Below, piece by piece: positions 1 through 7,897 of a stretch of 64,000 bases of DNA (position 1 is its first letter; each line of letters starts with the position of its first letter). Below the pieces are notes generated by a model. It had not been told where the DNA came from. It was given only the letters and a program-made list of their open reading frames with translations, and ran no database searches. The translations under genes and the position numbers were made by a program. Source of the stretch: Hymenobacter cyanobacteriorum (GTDB lineage: Bacteria; Bacteroidota; Bacteroidia; Cytophagales; Hymenobacteraceae); assembly GCF_022631375.1 (NCBI RefSeq), contig NZ_JALBGC010000003.1, positions 496,001 through 560,000 on the forward strand, in the 5' to 3' direction.

Positions 1-234
1 CAGCAGCTCGGCCGCCGTGATGTAGCGGCGCTTCTCCACCAGCAGCCGGAAAAACATGGCCAGGTGCGCCTGCGGCCCGCCAAAGGCCGTGAGCGACAGC
101 CCGGCCACGTCCTTCAAAAAAATAATGCCCCGCACCCGCCGCGTCCGCTTGCCCGAGCGCCGCGGGGGCGGCGTGAGCGAAACGGGTGCGGCGGGTGGCG
201 GGGCAGGATTATTCGTTGGGGGCAGGATTGTCAT
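1..234 (-). CDS. chrA: Chromate transporter, N-terminal part (cut by window edge)
   Basis: Reading the minus strand from an ATG at 234 gives 78 codons open to the window edge, so only the N-terminus is present. After a proline-rich, positively charged leader of about 37 residues the frame reads IIFLKDVAGLSLTAFGGPQA, then HLAMFF and LVEKRRYITAAELL. This is the conserved start of the CHR (chromate ion efflux) family: the FGGP-AH signature in the first membrane segment followed by the (V/I)-K-R-(W/Y) stretch. Family function is proton- or sulfate-coupled export of chromate across the inner membrane; I infer this from the motif only. The ATG lies inside the outer end of the inverted repeat at 230-324, so the true start may be an internal codon. 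The family call is fairly sure, the start is not. Confidence 0.75.
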   Translation of the reverse strand, partial: MTILPPTNNPAPPPAAPVSLTPPPRRSGKRTRRVRGIIFLKDVAGLSLTAFGGPQAHLAMFFRLLVEKRRYITAAELL

Positions 235-324
235 GCAGAGCGCAGCGAAGCATCTCGCGTGCTTCGTTGAGAAAGTAATTTAATTACTGCTGCACGCGAG
301 ATGCTTCGCTGCGCTCTGCATGAC
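230..324. repeat. Inverted repeat element, GTCAT family (33-nt perfect arms)
   Basis: Left arm 230-262 and right arm 292-324 are exact reverse complements, separated by a 29-nt AT-richer loop. The arms begin GTCATGCAGAGCGCAGCGAA and carry the core GAAGCATCTC, shared with the elements at 2349-2453 and 59875-59973. It separates the divergently placed chrA start from the 3' end of the oxygenase at 346, and could fold as a very long hairpin in RNA. Confidence 0.9.
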
Positions 325-345
325 GTTTGTCTAAAAGCTGCTGCC

Positions 346-1320
346 TTACTTCTTCTTCAAGCCCAGCTCAATCAGGCGCTCGTTCAGGAACTCGCCGGCC
401 GTGATGTCGGCCTCCTTCTTGGGGTTGTCGGGCGTCACGCAGTGGTCCAGGGCAGCCAGGCTCATTTCCGAGCGCGGGTGCATGAAGAACGGAATGCTGA
501 AGCGCGAGGTATTCATTTTCTCGCGGGCGGGGTTCACCACGCGGTGAATGGTCGACTTCAGCACGCCGTTGGTGAGGCGCTGGAGCATGTCGCCCACGTT
601 CACCACAATCTGGTCGGGCAGGGCCGTGATGGGAATCCATTTGCCGTCGCGGCGCTTCACTTGCAGGCCGTCGGCGCTGGCACCCATCAGCAAGGTAATC
701 AGGTTGATGTCGCCGTGTTCGGCGGCGCGCACGGCATCGGCGGGCACTGCGTCCGGGTCTTCGATGGGGAAGTAATGGATGGGACGCAGGATGCTGTTGC
801 CGTTCTTCACCTTGTCGTCGAAGTAGTTCTCGGGCAGGTGCAGGTACAGGGCAATGGCGCGCAGCACGTCTTTGCCGGCCGACTCCAGGGTGCGGTAAGT
901 GGTCAGGGCCGTGTCTTTGAACGTGCTGAGCTCTTCGGGCCAAATGTTGTCGGGGTACTCACTCTTAATGGGGTCCTCGTCCTGCACTTCCTGGCCGACG
1001 TGGTAAAACTCCTTCAGGTCGCCGGTGTTGCGGCCCTTGGCGTGCTCCTTGCCCTTGCTGATGTAGCCGCGCTGGCCGGCCAGTTCGGGCTTCTCGTAGC
1101 GCTGCTTGGCTTCGTCGGGCAGCCGGAAGAAGGCCTGCACGTCGGCGTACAATTGTTTGGTTTGCTCGTCGTTGAGGCCGTGGTTTTTCAGCGCCACAAA
1201 GCCGATGTTCTGGTAGGCCTCGCCGAGCTGCTGCACGAAGCGGGCCTTGCGCTCGGGGTCGCCCGAACGGAAGTCGGCGAGGTCGAGCGAGGGAATCTGG
1301 TCAAGAAGTTGGTCTTGCAT
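346..1320 (-). CDS. Isopenicillin N synthase-like 2-oxoglutarate/Fe(II) oxygenase
   Basis: A 324-residue protein if it starts at the ATG at 1320, where MQDQLLDQIPSLDL begins the usual N-terminal IPxLDL motif of this superfamily; an upstream in-frame ATG at 1386 gives an unlikely tail. The N-terminal DIOX_N part (NIGFVALKNHGL) is followed by the double-stranded beta-helix core. Iron ligands are visible as H202-x-D204 (HGDINLIT) and H259 (STIHRVVNP). R273-x-S275 (RFSIPFF) is the co-substrate carboxylate clamp. The family oxidises small molecules using 2-oxoglutarate or, for IPNS itself, the substrate alone; the substrate here cannot be told from sequence. It stands alone, convergent with nothing, with a repeat element just past its stop. 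Confidence 0.85.
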   Translation of the reverse strand: MQDQLLDQIPSLDLADFRSGDPERKARFVQQLGEAYQNIGFVALKNHGLNDEQTKQLYADVQAFFRLPDEAKQRYEKPELAGQRGYISKGKEHAKGRNTGDLKEFYHVGQEVQDEDPIKSEYPDNIWPEELSTFKDTALTTYRTLESAGKDVLRAIALYLHLPENYFDDKVKNGNSILRPIHYFPIEDPDAVPADAVRAAEHGDINLITLLMGASADGLQVKRRDGKWIPITALPDQIVVNVGDMLQRLTNGVLKSTIHRVVNPAREKMNTSRFSIPFFMHPRSEMSLAALDHCVTPDNPKKEADITAGEFLNERLIELGLKKK

Positions 1321-1474
1321 AACAATTTTTGGATTTACTTTGAGGCCACTACGCCCCATTGGTGGGCAACGACGCAAGTTAAGCAAAACCCCGCACCGTA
1401 CCCACTACGTAAGTGGGCTGATTGTAGCCCCGCCTTCCAAATACTACTATCTTTCTCTTTTTGACCTTTTACAT

Positions 1475-2317
1475 ATGAAACGTTCCCTGTGGCTGCTGTG
1501 CAGCACTACCCTGACCCTCGGCGCTTTGGCGAGCTGCGAATCGAGCAAGCCCGCAACCGACGTTAGCGCCACGGCCGGCACTACCAGCCCCGCGGCTACC
1601 GGCGTGGCCAGCAACGAGGCCATGGAATCGAACGGCATTCGCCTGACGCCGTTCAGCGACTCGCCCAAATTCCCCGAAGCCCAGATGCAGCTGCGCGCCC
1701 CCATCGCCGGCTCCACGGTGCCCAGCGGCGAGGTAGCGTTTGATTACCAGCTCACCAACTTCCAGCTCACCAAAATGAGCGGCGGCCCCCATATGGCCCA
1801 GATGGCCAACTCGATGAAAGGCCAGCACATCCACAACATCGTGGACAACGAGCCTTATACCGCCCACTACGAAACCCGTTTCTCGAAGCCGATGGCCGAC
1901 GGCCAGCACGTGGTGCTCTCGTTCCTGTCGCGCTCCTACCACGAAAGCCTCAAGCACCGCGGCGCCTACGACTTGCGTGTGGTGACGGTGGGCAAAGCCG
2001 CGCCCGGCACTGCTCCTTTCGACACCAAAGCCCCGGCCTTGTTCTACAGCCGCCCCAAGGATACCTATGCCGGTGCCGATGCCCGCCGCATCATGCTCGA
2101 CTTCTACCTCGTGAACACCACGCTGGAGCCCGGCGGCAACCGCGTACGTGCCACCATCAACGGCACCGAGTTTATGCTCGACAAGTGGCTGCCCTACATG
2201 ATGGAAGGCCTGCCCGCTGGCGAAAACACCGTGAAGCTGGAGTTGGTGGATGCCAGCGGCACCATGATTCCCGGCCCGTTCAACTCGGTGACTCGCACTT
2301 TTACGGTAGCCCCGTAA
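1475..2317 (+). CDS. Putative lipoprotein with His-rich core
   Basis: The ATG at 1475 opens a 280-residue protein. It begins with a lipoprotein signal peptide (MKRSLWLLCSTTLTLGALAS then Cys21), followed by a Ser/Thr/Ala/Pro-rich linker to about residue 45. The folded part contains GGPHMAQMANSMKGQHIHNI and VDNEPYTAHYETRF, then MADGQHVVLSFLSRSYHESL, with several conserved-looking histidines. I recognise the overall type as a Bacteroidota lipoprotein of unknown function. The histidines would fit metal or copper handling, but that is speculation. A beta-rich C-terminal part (GNRVRATINGTEFML) suggests an Ig-like or cupredoxin-like fold. Expected location is periplasm or outer membrane. It is transcribed divergently from the oxygenase. 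Confidence 0.7.
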   Translation: MKRSLWLLCSTTLTLGALASCESSKPATDVSATAGTTSPAATGVASNEAMESNGIRLTPFSDSPKFPEAQMQLRAPIAGSTVPSGEVAFDYQLTNFQLTKMSGGPHMAQMANSMKGQHIHNIVDNEPYTAHYETRFSKPMADGQHVVLSFLSRSYHESLKHRGAYDLRVVTVGKAAPGTAPFDTKAPALFYSRPKDTYAGADARRIMLDFYLVNTTLEPGGNRVRATINGTEFMLDKWLPYMMEGLPAGENTVKLELVDASGTMIPGPFNSVTRTFTVAP

Positions 2318-2348
2318 CGGTTCGCAGGCCGCTTCTCTCAGCCAGCAT

Positions 2349-2453
2349 AACGTCATGCTGAGCGAAGCCGAAGCATCTCTACCGCGCATCGCAATCCAAT
2401 CAACAGGATTACTGCAGCGGTAGAGATGCTTCGGCTTCGCTCAGCATGACGTT
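2349..2453. repeat. Inverted repeat element, GTCAT family (37-nt arms)
   Basis: Arms 2349-2385 and 2417-2453 are reverse complements around a 31-nt loop. They contain GTCATGCTGAGCGAAGCCGA and AGCATCTCTACCGC, close to the element at 59875-59973 and sharing GAAGCATCTC with the one at 230-324. Each arm itself contains a shorter hairpin (ATGCT...AGCAT). It lies between the lipoprotein and mcrB, whose start follows after 41 nt. Confidence 0.9.
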
Positions 2454-2494
2454 CTTTTTTACCCATCGTTCCAGTCAGCCTTACCTTGCCCACC

Positions 2495-3796
2495 ATGTCT
2501 GACGCTTCGCCTGCTCCTGCCGCCACACCCGCCTCGCCCCTGCTCACCCGCGAGCACGTGTTGCGCGCCCTGAAGCAGTTGGCGCGCGAGGCGCCGACGC
2601 TGCCGCCCGGCACCGTGTACGAGCTGGTGTACCGGGGCCGCCGCTACCCGCCCCGCGTGGTGGCCGAGCGCGCCTACCGCCTGGCCACCGGCAACCCCGA
2701 AGCCCGCTGGCCCCGCCCCGCCGGCGCCCCCACCAACACGGTGCTCGAAAAGCTGGATTTCACCATTAGCACGCGGCGGCCGGTGCTCACGCCCGGCTCG
2801 GCCACCGACGGGGAAGAAGCCGACCAGCAACAGGCCGAAGACCTTTACACCGGCCTGCCACCAGTGGCCGAGCCCTTGCCGAAGCCGAGCATCGCGGCCG
2901 AGCCCAGCGCAGCTTATGAGGCGTCCGCTTATTTGCGCGCCGAAGCCCTAACCGAGCTTTTCATCAGCGAAGCCGAGCTGGATGCGGCCCTGGCCGGCCT
3001 GCAGCGCCGCCGCAACCTGCTGCTGCAAGGGCCGCCCGGCACCGGCAAAACGTTTCTGGCGCGACGGTTGGCTTGGCTCCTGCTCGGCGCGCGCGACGAA
3101 AGCCGCATCGAGCTGGTGCAGTTTCACCCCAGCTACGGATACGAGGATTTTATGCTGGGCTTCCGGCCCGATGCGCAGGGCCGCTTCCACCTGGTGCCCG
3201 GCGTGCTGCCCCTGCTCTGCCAGCGCGCGGCGGCCGACCCCATGCGGCCCCACTTCCTGCTGATTGACGAGGTGAACCGCGGCAACGTGCCACGCATCTT
3301 CGGCGAATTATTGCTGCTGCTGGAGGCCGACAAGCGCGGCCCGGCCCACGCCCTGCGCCTGCCCTACGCCCCGGCCGAGGCCCCGCGCTTCTTCGTGCCC
3401 GAGAACTTATACGTCATCGGCACGCTCAACCTGGCCGACCGCTCGCTCAGCCCGCTCGACTACGCCCTACGCCGCCGCTTCGCCTTCGTGGCGCTGGGGC
3501 CGCAGTTCGGCCCGCCACTACAACAGTTTCTGACGGCCCGGCAGGTGCCGGCCGCGCTCGTCGAGCAACTCTGCACGCGCATGGCGGCCCTCAACCACAC
3601 CATTGCCGATGACCCCGAACTGGGGCCCGATTTTGAAATCGGCCACAGCTATTTCTGCCAGCCGCCCGCCAACCCGGCCGAGGCGCCCGCGTGGCTGCGC
3701 CTGGTTTTCGAGCAGGAAATCGGCCCGCTGCTGGCCGACTACTGGCGCGAGCAGCCCGCCACGGCCGCCGCTCAGCTGCGCAAGCTGCTGGCGTAG
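2495..3796 (+). CDS. mcrB: McrB-like AAA+ GTPase subunit of a modification-dependent restriction system
   Basis: A 433-residue protein from the ATG at 2495. An N-terminal domain of about 95 residues (ELVYRGRRYPPRVVAERAYR, then TNTVLEKLDF) resembles the head domain seen on ScoMcrA-type and related endonucleases and may read modified DNA; that assignment is tentative. Residues 170-400 form an McrB-type AAA+ module: Walker A GPPGTGKT at residues 179-186, VQFHPSYGYEDFMLGF, Walker B LLIDEVNRGN with D258/E259, and TLNLADRSLSPLDYALRRRF as sensor 1/arginine finger. The McrB GTP-binding motif NTAD appears as NLAD. McrB normally forms hexamers that drive McrC nuclease at methylated or otherwise modified sites. 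The mcrC gene follows but is separated by a foreign-looking SUKH gene. Confidence 0.88.
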   Translation: MSDASPAPAATPASPLLTREHVLRALKQLAREAPTLPPGTVYELVYRGRRYPPRVVAERAYRLATGNPEARWPRPAGAPTNTVLEKLDFTISTRRPVLTPGSATDGEEADQQQAEDLYTGLPPVAEPLPKPSIAAEPSAAYEASAYLRAEALTELFISEAELDAALAGLQRRRNLLLQGPPGTGKTFLARRLAWLLLGARDESRIELVQFHPSYGYEDFMLGFRPDAQGRFHLVPGVLPLLCQRAAADPMRPHFLLIDEVNRGNVPRIFGELLLLLEADKRGPAHALRLPYAPAEAPRFFVPENLYVIGTLNLADRSLSPLDYALRRRFAFVALGPQFGPPLQQFLTARQVPAALVEQLCTRMAALNHTIADDPELGPDFEIGHSYFCQPPANPAEAPAWLRLVFEQEIGPLLADYWREQPATAAAQLRKLLA

Positions 3797-3860
3797 GGCG
3801 CCGACTTTCCATATACATCATGCGCCCTCTCAGAATATTCTCCTAGCCACACTTGATGAA

Positions 3861-4316
3861 TTGACCGACTACTGGCGCAGCCAGAAAATCTTGGCCACAC
3901 CTGAAGAATCGTGGAATCCCCAAGTGGTGGCGTTTGCTAATGGGGTAACGCTTCCCGATGATTTTGTGCAGCTATATCGTTGTTCCAATGGCATGCACCT
4001 GAATACAGAGCAGTACCAGGATTTCGATGACAATTACTTCTACTTCTTATCCGCTGAAGAGCTTCGCTCAGAACGACGGGAATTAGTCATTGACTCAATG
4101 CGTGGAGTAGAAACCATCTCAACTGATGTGATAGTATTTGTAGACTACATGCACTGGAGCTGGCAATACGGACTTATTACCAACCCATACGGTGATGGCT
4201 ATTTGATTGGCATAATGGGCACGCCCAACAAAATTAAGGTAATTACCTCATCTTTAGCCACTTTTTTAAGCCTATATATGGAAGATGCAGTGGTGATGTA
4301 CGACCACGGTGACTAA
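3861..4316 (+). CDS. SMI1/KNR4 (SUKH) family protein between mcrB and mcrC
   Basis: The reading frame encodes TPEESWNPQVVAFANG, LPDDFVQLYRCSNGMHLN, then FDDNYFYFLSAEEL and later YGLITNPYGDGYLIGI. That is the SMI1/KNR4 pattern (LP-xx-Y/F-xx-L/Y-xx-N-G, then F-x-L-xx-EEL). There is no ATG upstream of the conserved part: I give the TTG at 3861 (151 residues), but an ATT at 3837 or a disrupted start remain possible, since the nearest ATG (3820) runs into a stop in another frame. SUKH proteins are commonly immunity proteins against nuclease or deaminase toxins. Base composition is clearly more AT-rich than the flanking mcrB and mcrC, suggesting separate acquisition. Its role in the McrBC locus is unknown. 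Confidence 0.72.
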   Translation: MTDYWRSQKILATPEESWNPQVVAFANGVTLPDDFVQLYRCSNGMHLNTEQYQDFDDNYFYFLSAEELRSERRELVIDSMRGVETISTDVIVFVDYMHWSWQYGLITNPYGDGYLIGIMGTPNKIKVITSSLATFLSLYMEDAVVMYDHGD

Positions 4317-4409
4317 TCCATGTAACTCAGACCGGAAGATGCCCTGGTTTAACTTTTCGTGTTGCTCAACTAGCGTCACTAAAGCTCACAGCCCATCTTG
4401 TTACAATTC

Positions 4410-5444
4410 GTGATTCCCCTCCCCACTCTTTACTACCTTCTCTGCTACGCCTGGAACCGGCTGCCCGAGCCGGCCGTGCTGCAAGCCAGCGAAAGCACGC
4501 CGTTTGCCAAGCCGCTGGCGCTGCTGGCTCAGGTGCTGCTGCACGGTATGCGCCGCCGACTGCGCAATGGGCTGCCGCGCACCTTCCAAACCCAGGAAGC
4601 CGAGCTGGCCAGCCTGCGCGGCCGCATCGAGCTGGCCCCCTCGCTCGGGCGCGGGCTGCTGGGGCAGGGCCGCGCCGTATGCACATTTGATGAGCTGGGC
4701 GTGGATTCGCCCCTGCACCGCCTGCTGGCCCACACGCTAACCACGCTGGCCCATGCCACCGGCGTGCCCGCGCCGCTGCGCCACGAGTTGCGCCAGGCCC
4801 GGCAGCGCCTGCCAATAGCCGCCGGGGCGGAAGTCGCACCAACCGCCGCAACCTTCCGCGAGTTGCGGCGGCAGCGGCTCGATGGCGCGGCGCAGTTTCT
4901 GACCCACGTGTGCGAGCTGGTGTGGCAGGTGGCCCTACCCGAGCCGGCCGCTGATGGCCGCCGACGCTTCACCGATTTCCGGCGCGACGAAGTGCTGATG
5001 GCCCGCATTTTCGAGCAGTTCGTGCGCAACTTCTACCGCCGCGAGCAGCGCCGCTACCGCGTATTTGCCGAAACCATTGCTTGGCAAGCCGAAGCAGACC
5101 TGCCTGCCGACCTGTCCCTGCTGCCCACCATGCTCACGGATACCACGCTCGAAGCCCCCGACCGCAAAATCATCCTCGATACCAAATACTACGCTGCTGC
5201 CCTGCGCGCCCGCTACGACCAGCAGCGCCTCATCGCCCCGCACCTCTACCAGCTCTATGCTTACCTGCAAAACCAGCAGCCCGGTCCGGGCCAAGCCCTG
5301 GAAGGCGTCCTGCTCTATCCGGCCAACGCGCAGGCAGTCGACCTGCGCTACACGCTGGGTGGGCACCCGGTGCGGGTCGTCACCCTCAACCTACACCAGC
5401 CCTGGCCCGGCATCGCGGCCGATTTGCAGCGGCTGATAGAATAG
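4410..5444 (+). CDS. mcrC: McrC-like nuclease subunit of the McrBC restriction system
   Basis: The frame reads IPLPTLYYLLCYAWNRLPE near its start, the characteristic McrC N-terminus. I choose the GTG at 4410 because it places the start directly before this motif (344 residues); a TTG at 4398 adds four residues. The C-terminal half contains RIFEQFVRNFYRREQRRY, then LPTMLTDTTLEAPDRKIILD and TKYY. Together these give the PD-(D/E)xK-type nuclease centre: Asp of LTDTTL, then the D-T-K of ILDTKYY. A conserved IAPHLYQLYAYLQNQ follows. McrC cuts DNA when driven by McrB. Spacing of about 90 nt from the SUKH gene and same orientation suggest one transcript. Confidence 0.87.
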   Translation: MIPLPTLYYLLCYAWNRLPEPAVLQASESTPFAKPLALLAQVLLHGMRRRLRNGLPRTFQTQEAELASLRGRIELAPSLGRGLLGQGRAVCTFDELGVDSPLHRLLAHTLTTLAHATGVPAPLRHELRQARQRLPIAAGAEVAPTAATFRELRRQRLDGAAQFLTHVCELVWQVALPEPAADGRRRFTDFRRDEVLMARIFEQFVRNFYRREQRRYRVFAETIAWQAEADLPADLSLLPTMLTDTTLEAPDRKIILDTKYYAAALRARYDQQRLIAPHLYQLYAYLQNQQPGPGQALEGVLLYPANAQAVDLRYTLGGHPVRVVTLNLHQPWPGIAADLQRLIE

Positions 5445-5529
5445 GGAGCAAGAGGAGTATAACCGTTGTACTTCGCTGCGCGCTGCAAGACGCTCATTCT
5501 GCCCTGCCGGCCAATCCTCCCAAACGCAA

Positions 5530-5567
5530 AACAGCCCGGACTTTCCTGCTGGAAAATCCGGGCTGTC
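5530..5567 (-). terminator. Hairpin terminator of the 5614-5871 lipoprotein gene
   Basis: ACAGCCCGGA and TCCGGGCTGT pair around a short inner stem (TTTCC/GGAAA). Read on the minus strand the hairpin is followed by TTTTGCGTTT. It lies 47 nt past the stop of the minus-strand lipoprotein gene and also separates it from mcrC. Confidence 0.75.
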
Positions 5568-5613
5568 GGCGAATGCCAGAGAATTGGAGCCGGCCGCGAG
5601 GGCCAGCGGCCAA

Positions 5614-5871
5614 TTACTTCTTAACTTCCTCGGTGGTGGTGGTGGTGGTGCCAGCAGCAGGAGCCATAGCGCCATCAGCAGCAGGAGCAGCAGCGTCCGT
5701 GGTAGCGGGAGCCATTGCGGTGGTGTCGGTGGTCGTGGTGGTCGAGGTCGAAGTCTCGGTGCCAGCAGCAGGAGTTTCAACGGTGGTCGACTCGGTCGAC
5801 TTCGACTCGCAAGAGGTCAGACCAGCGGTCAGGGCCAGGCCCAGGGCAGCAACTTTGAACAGGTTGTTCAT
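5614..5871 (-). CDS. Small low-complexity lipoprotein
   Basis: An 85-residue protein with a lipoprotein signal: MNNLFKVAALGLALTAGLTS then Cys21. Everything after the cysteine is Ser/Thr/Ala/Pro-rich low complexity (ESKSTESTTVETPAAG, long threonine runs, AAAPAADGAMAPAAG) ending EEVKK, with no recognisable domain. Such short disordered lipoproteins are frequent in Hymenobacter-like genomes; function is unknown. It is divergent from the ECF sigma factor at 6007, with a 135-nt shared intergenic region, so co-regulation is possible. Confidence 0.7.
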   Translation of the reverse strand: MNNLFKVAALGLALTAGLTSCESKSTESTTVETPAAGTETSTSTTTTTDTTAMAPATTDAAAPAADGAMAPAAGTTTTTTEEVKK

Positions 5872-6006
5872 TTTGAGGGTAATTTTGAAAATGGGTTAAC
5901 TTAAAAACGCCCTTTATGCCGGTATCCGCGAAAGGTAACCCGGGGCAGAAAAATATTTTTTCGACGGGTTACTTAGGCCCCTCGTTTGTATTAACCCCCA
6001 AAGTGA

Positions 6007-6618
6007 ATGAGCAGGGGCACTCCCAACATTTCCTCTCCGTTGACTCCGACTGACGACGCACTTATTGCCGCCATCCGCGGCGGCGATGAGCGGGCCCTGG
6101 CCCACCTCTACCGGCTGCACTGGCCCATGGTGTCGCACTTCGTACTGCAAAACAGCGGTTCGGAAGACGATGCCCAGGACGTGTACCAGGAAGGCGTGAT
6201 GGTGTTTTATGAAAAGGTGCGCGACGGCTCGCTCGAGCTCAGCTGCCAGATTAAAACCTACCTCTACGCCGTCTGCCGCCGGCTGTGGCTGAAGCGCCTG
6301 ACCAGCAAAAGCCGCTTCGGCGTGCGTTTGCTCGACGACGAGGAGCACGGCCCGTACCTGAACACCGGTGCGGAAGATGACGTGCTGGCCGCCGAAGAGC
6401 AGGACCGCCGCTTCGCCACCATGAGCGAAGCGCTGAACAGCCTCGGCGAACCCTGCAAGTCGCTTTTGGAAGGCTTTTACCTGCTCGACAAGTCGATGCA
6501 GGACCTGACGGCAGAATTCGGCTACACCAACGCCGACAATGCCAAAAATCAGAAATACAAGTGCCTCGTGCGCCTCAAGAAGTTGTTTTTTACCCACTAT
6601 AAAGAAGAACCTATTTAA
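6007..6618 (+). CDS. ECF-type sigma-70 family RNA polymerase sigma factor
   Basis: A 203-residue protein. Region 2 is seen in DDALIAAIRGGDERALAHLY and GSEDDAQDVYQEGVMVFYEK, the usual core-binding and -10 recognition helices. A linker (VCRRLWLKRL) leads to region 4 with LNSLGEPCKSLLEGFYLLDK and a helix-turn-helix-like DLTAEFGYTNADNAKNQKYK. It is expected to redirect RNA polymerase to a small regulon. The next gene, 84 nt downstream on the same strand, encodes a membrane protein with an anti-sigma-like N-terminus fused to a trypsin-like protease, so the two probably form a sigma/anti-sigma signalling pair. The sequence alone does not show the regulon. Confidence 0.85.
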   Translation: MSRGTPNISSPLTPTDDALIAAIRGGDERALAHLYRLHWPMVSHFVLQNSGSEDDAQDVYQEGVMVFYEKVRDGSLELSCQIKTYLYAVCRRLWLKRLTSKSRFGVRLLDDEEHGPYLNTGAEDDVLAAEEQDRRFATMSEALNSLGEPCKSLLEGFYLLDKSMQDLTAEFGYTNADNAKNQKYKCLVRLKKLFFTHYKEEPI

Positions 6619-6702
6619 GCTATTCGCTAGCCGCCGGGCGTTTTACCGGCGGAAATTCCCAGTGTTTACCCGCGGCCGCCCACCCCTCCGGTCGCTAACG
6701 CC

Positions 6703-7866
6703 ATGATGACTGAAGCAGACTATTACGCCTTATTTGAAGCCTACGCCGCTGGCGAGCTGGCCGCCCCGGCCCGCGCCGACCTCGAAGCGCGCCTGAGCGC
6801 CGACCCTACGTTCGCCCTGCGCTACGCCGACTTCACCGAGCTCACCGATACGCTCCGCGCCCTTGGGCAGCGGCAGCAAGCCCGGCAACAGCTGCGCGGC
6901 ATTCACGCCGCCATGCTGGCCGCCGAGGCACCCGCCGAAATAGAAACTCCGGCCGCGGGCAAGCTCACCCACACGGTGCACCCCATTCTGCGCATTTCGC
7001 GCACCGAGCGCAAGCTCCGCGAGTTCTGGAGCGGACACCGCGCCACGGTGGGCGTAGCTGCCTCGGTGGCCGTGATGGCGGTGTTTGCCACGCTGCTGGG
7101 CCTCGATTTGTGGCGCGCTACCAAAACGCAGCCCGGCTATCAGGCGCTGCGCCTCGAAATCAATAAAATCAAGCGCAACCAGCGGGCACTGTCCACCATC
7201 ATCACGCAGGGCACGGCGACTACGCCGCCGGTTGAGCCCAGCAAGTTCAGCGGCACGGGCTTCGCCCTCACGTCGGAAGGCTACCTCGTTACCAGCTACC
7301 ACGTGATTCAGGGCGCCGACTCGGTACTGATTGAAGGCCGCGACCGGCAGCGCTTCCGGGCCGAGCCGGTGTATTCTGACGTCAAGCACGACCTGGCCAT
7401 TCTGCGCATCACCGATAAGAAATTCAATGGTTTTGGCCGGCTGCCCTACGCCATTAAATCGGGGCAGGCTGATTTGGGCGAGCGGGTGTTCACGCTGGGC
7501 TACCCACGGGAGGACGTCGTATATGGCGAAGGGGCTCTCAGCGCCCGTTCGGGCTTCGAAGGCGACACGGCCTTCTACCAAATCAGCATTCCGGTGAACC
7601 CCGGCAACTCGGGCGGCCCGCTGCTCGACGAGCGCGGCAACCTGATTGGTGTGGTGAGCGGCCGCCAGAACGATGCCCAGAGCGCCGCTTTCGCAACGAA
7701 GTCGTCGTATTTGGTGCGGCTGGTCGATTCGCTGGCTGCTACCGCCAAGGCCGATGCGCCCTACCACCTGCCCCGCTACGGCCAGCTGGCCGGCTCGGGC
7801 CGCCCGCAGCAGCTCAAGAAGCTGCGCGACTACGTGTTTGTGGTGAAGGTGTACGAAAAAGAATAG
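6703..7866 (+). CDS. Membrane-anchored trypsin-like serine protease with anti-sigma-like N-terminus
   Basis: A 387-residue protein. Residues 1-75 (YYALFEAYAAGELAAPARAD, LEARLSADPTFALRYADF) resemble the cytoplasmic N-terminus of Bacteroidota anti-sigma factors. One membrane segment follows at about 114-136. The C-terminal two-thirds is an HtrA/S1-like protease with H200 (VTSYHVIQG), D230 (KHDLAIL) and S303 (VNPGNSGGPLLDERGNLIG). No PDZ domain is visible after the protease; the last 45 residues are basic. The topology puts the protease in the periplasm. It directly follows an ECF sigma factor gene. I infer that it both holds the sigma factor and senses or processes envelope stress; alternatively it is simply a co-regulated protease. 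Confidence 0.8.
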   Translation: MMTEADYYALFEAYAAGELAAPARADLEARLSADPTFALRYADFTELTDTLRALGQRQQARQQLRGIHAAMLAAEAPAEIETPAAGKLTHTVHPILRISRTERKLREFWSGHRATVGVAASVAVMAVFATLLGLDLWRATKTQPGYQALRLEINKIKRNQRALSTIITQGTATTPPVEPSKFSGTGFALTSEGYLVTSYHVIQGADSVLIEGRDRQRFRAEPVYSDVKHDLAILRITDKKFNGFGRLPYAIKSGQADLGERVFTLGYPREDVVYGEGALSARSGFEGDTAFYQISIPVNPGNSGGPLLDERGNLIGVVSGRQNDAQSAAFATKSSYLVRLVDSLAATAKADAPYHLPRYGQLAGSGRPQQLKKLRDYVFVVKVYEKE

Positions 7867-7897
7867 CGTCGCTTTCTACACTGCCTCAGGCTTTCCA

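Noticed and set aside
230..324. Reading the long inverted repeats as simple rho-independent terminators
   Set aside because: Arms of 26-42 nt with 25-45-nt loops and no T-run, shared between distant sites, are not terminator-like; true terminators in this window are shorter with small loops.
1247..1474. N-terminal extension of the 1475 lipoprotein gene
   Set aside because: The frame upstream of 1475 is open but lacks a signal peptide and overlaps the divergent oxygenase gene; the ATG at 1475 opens a clean lipoprotein signal.
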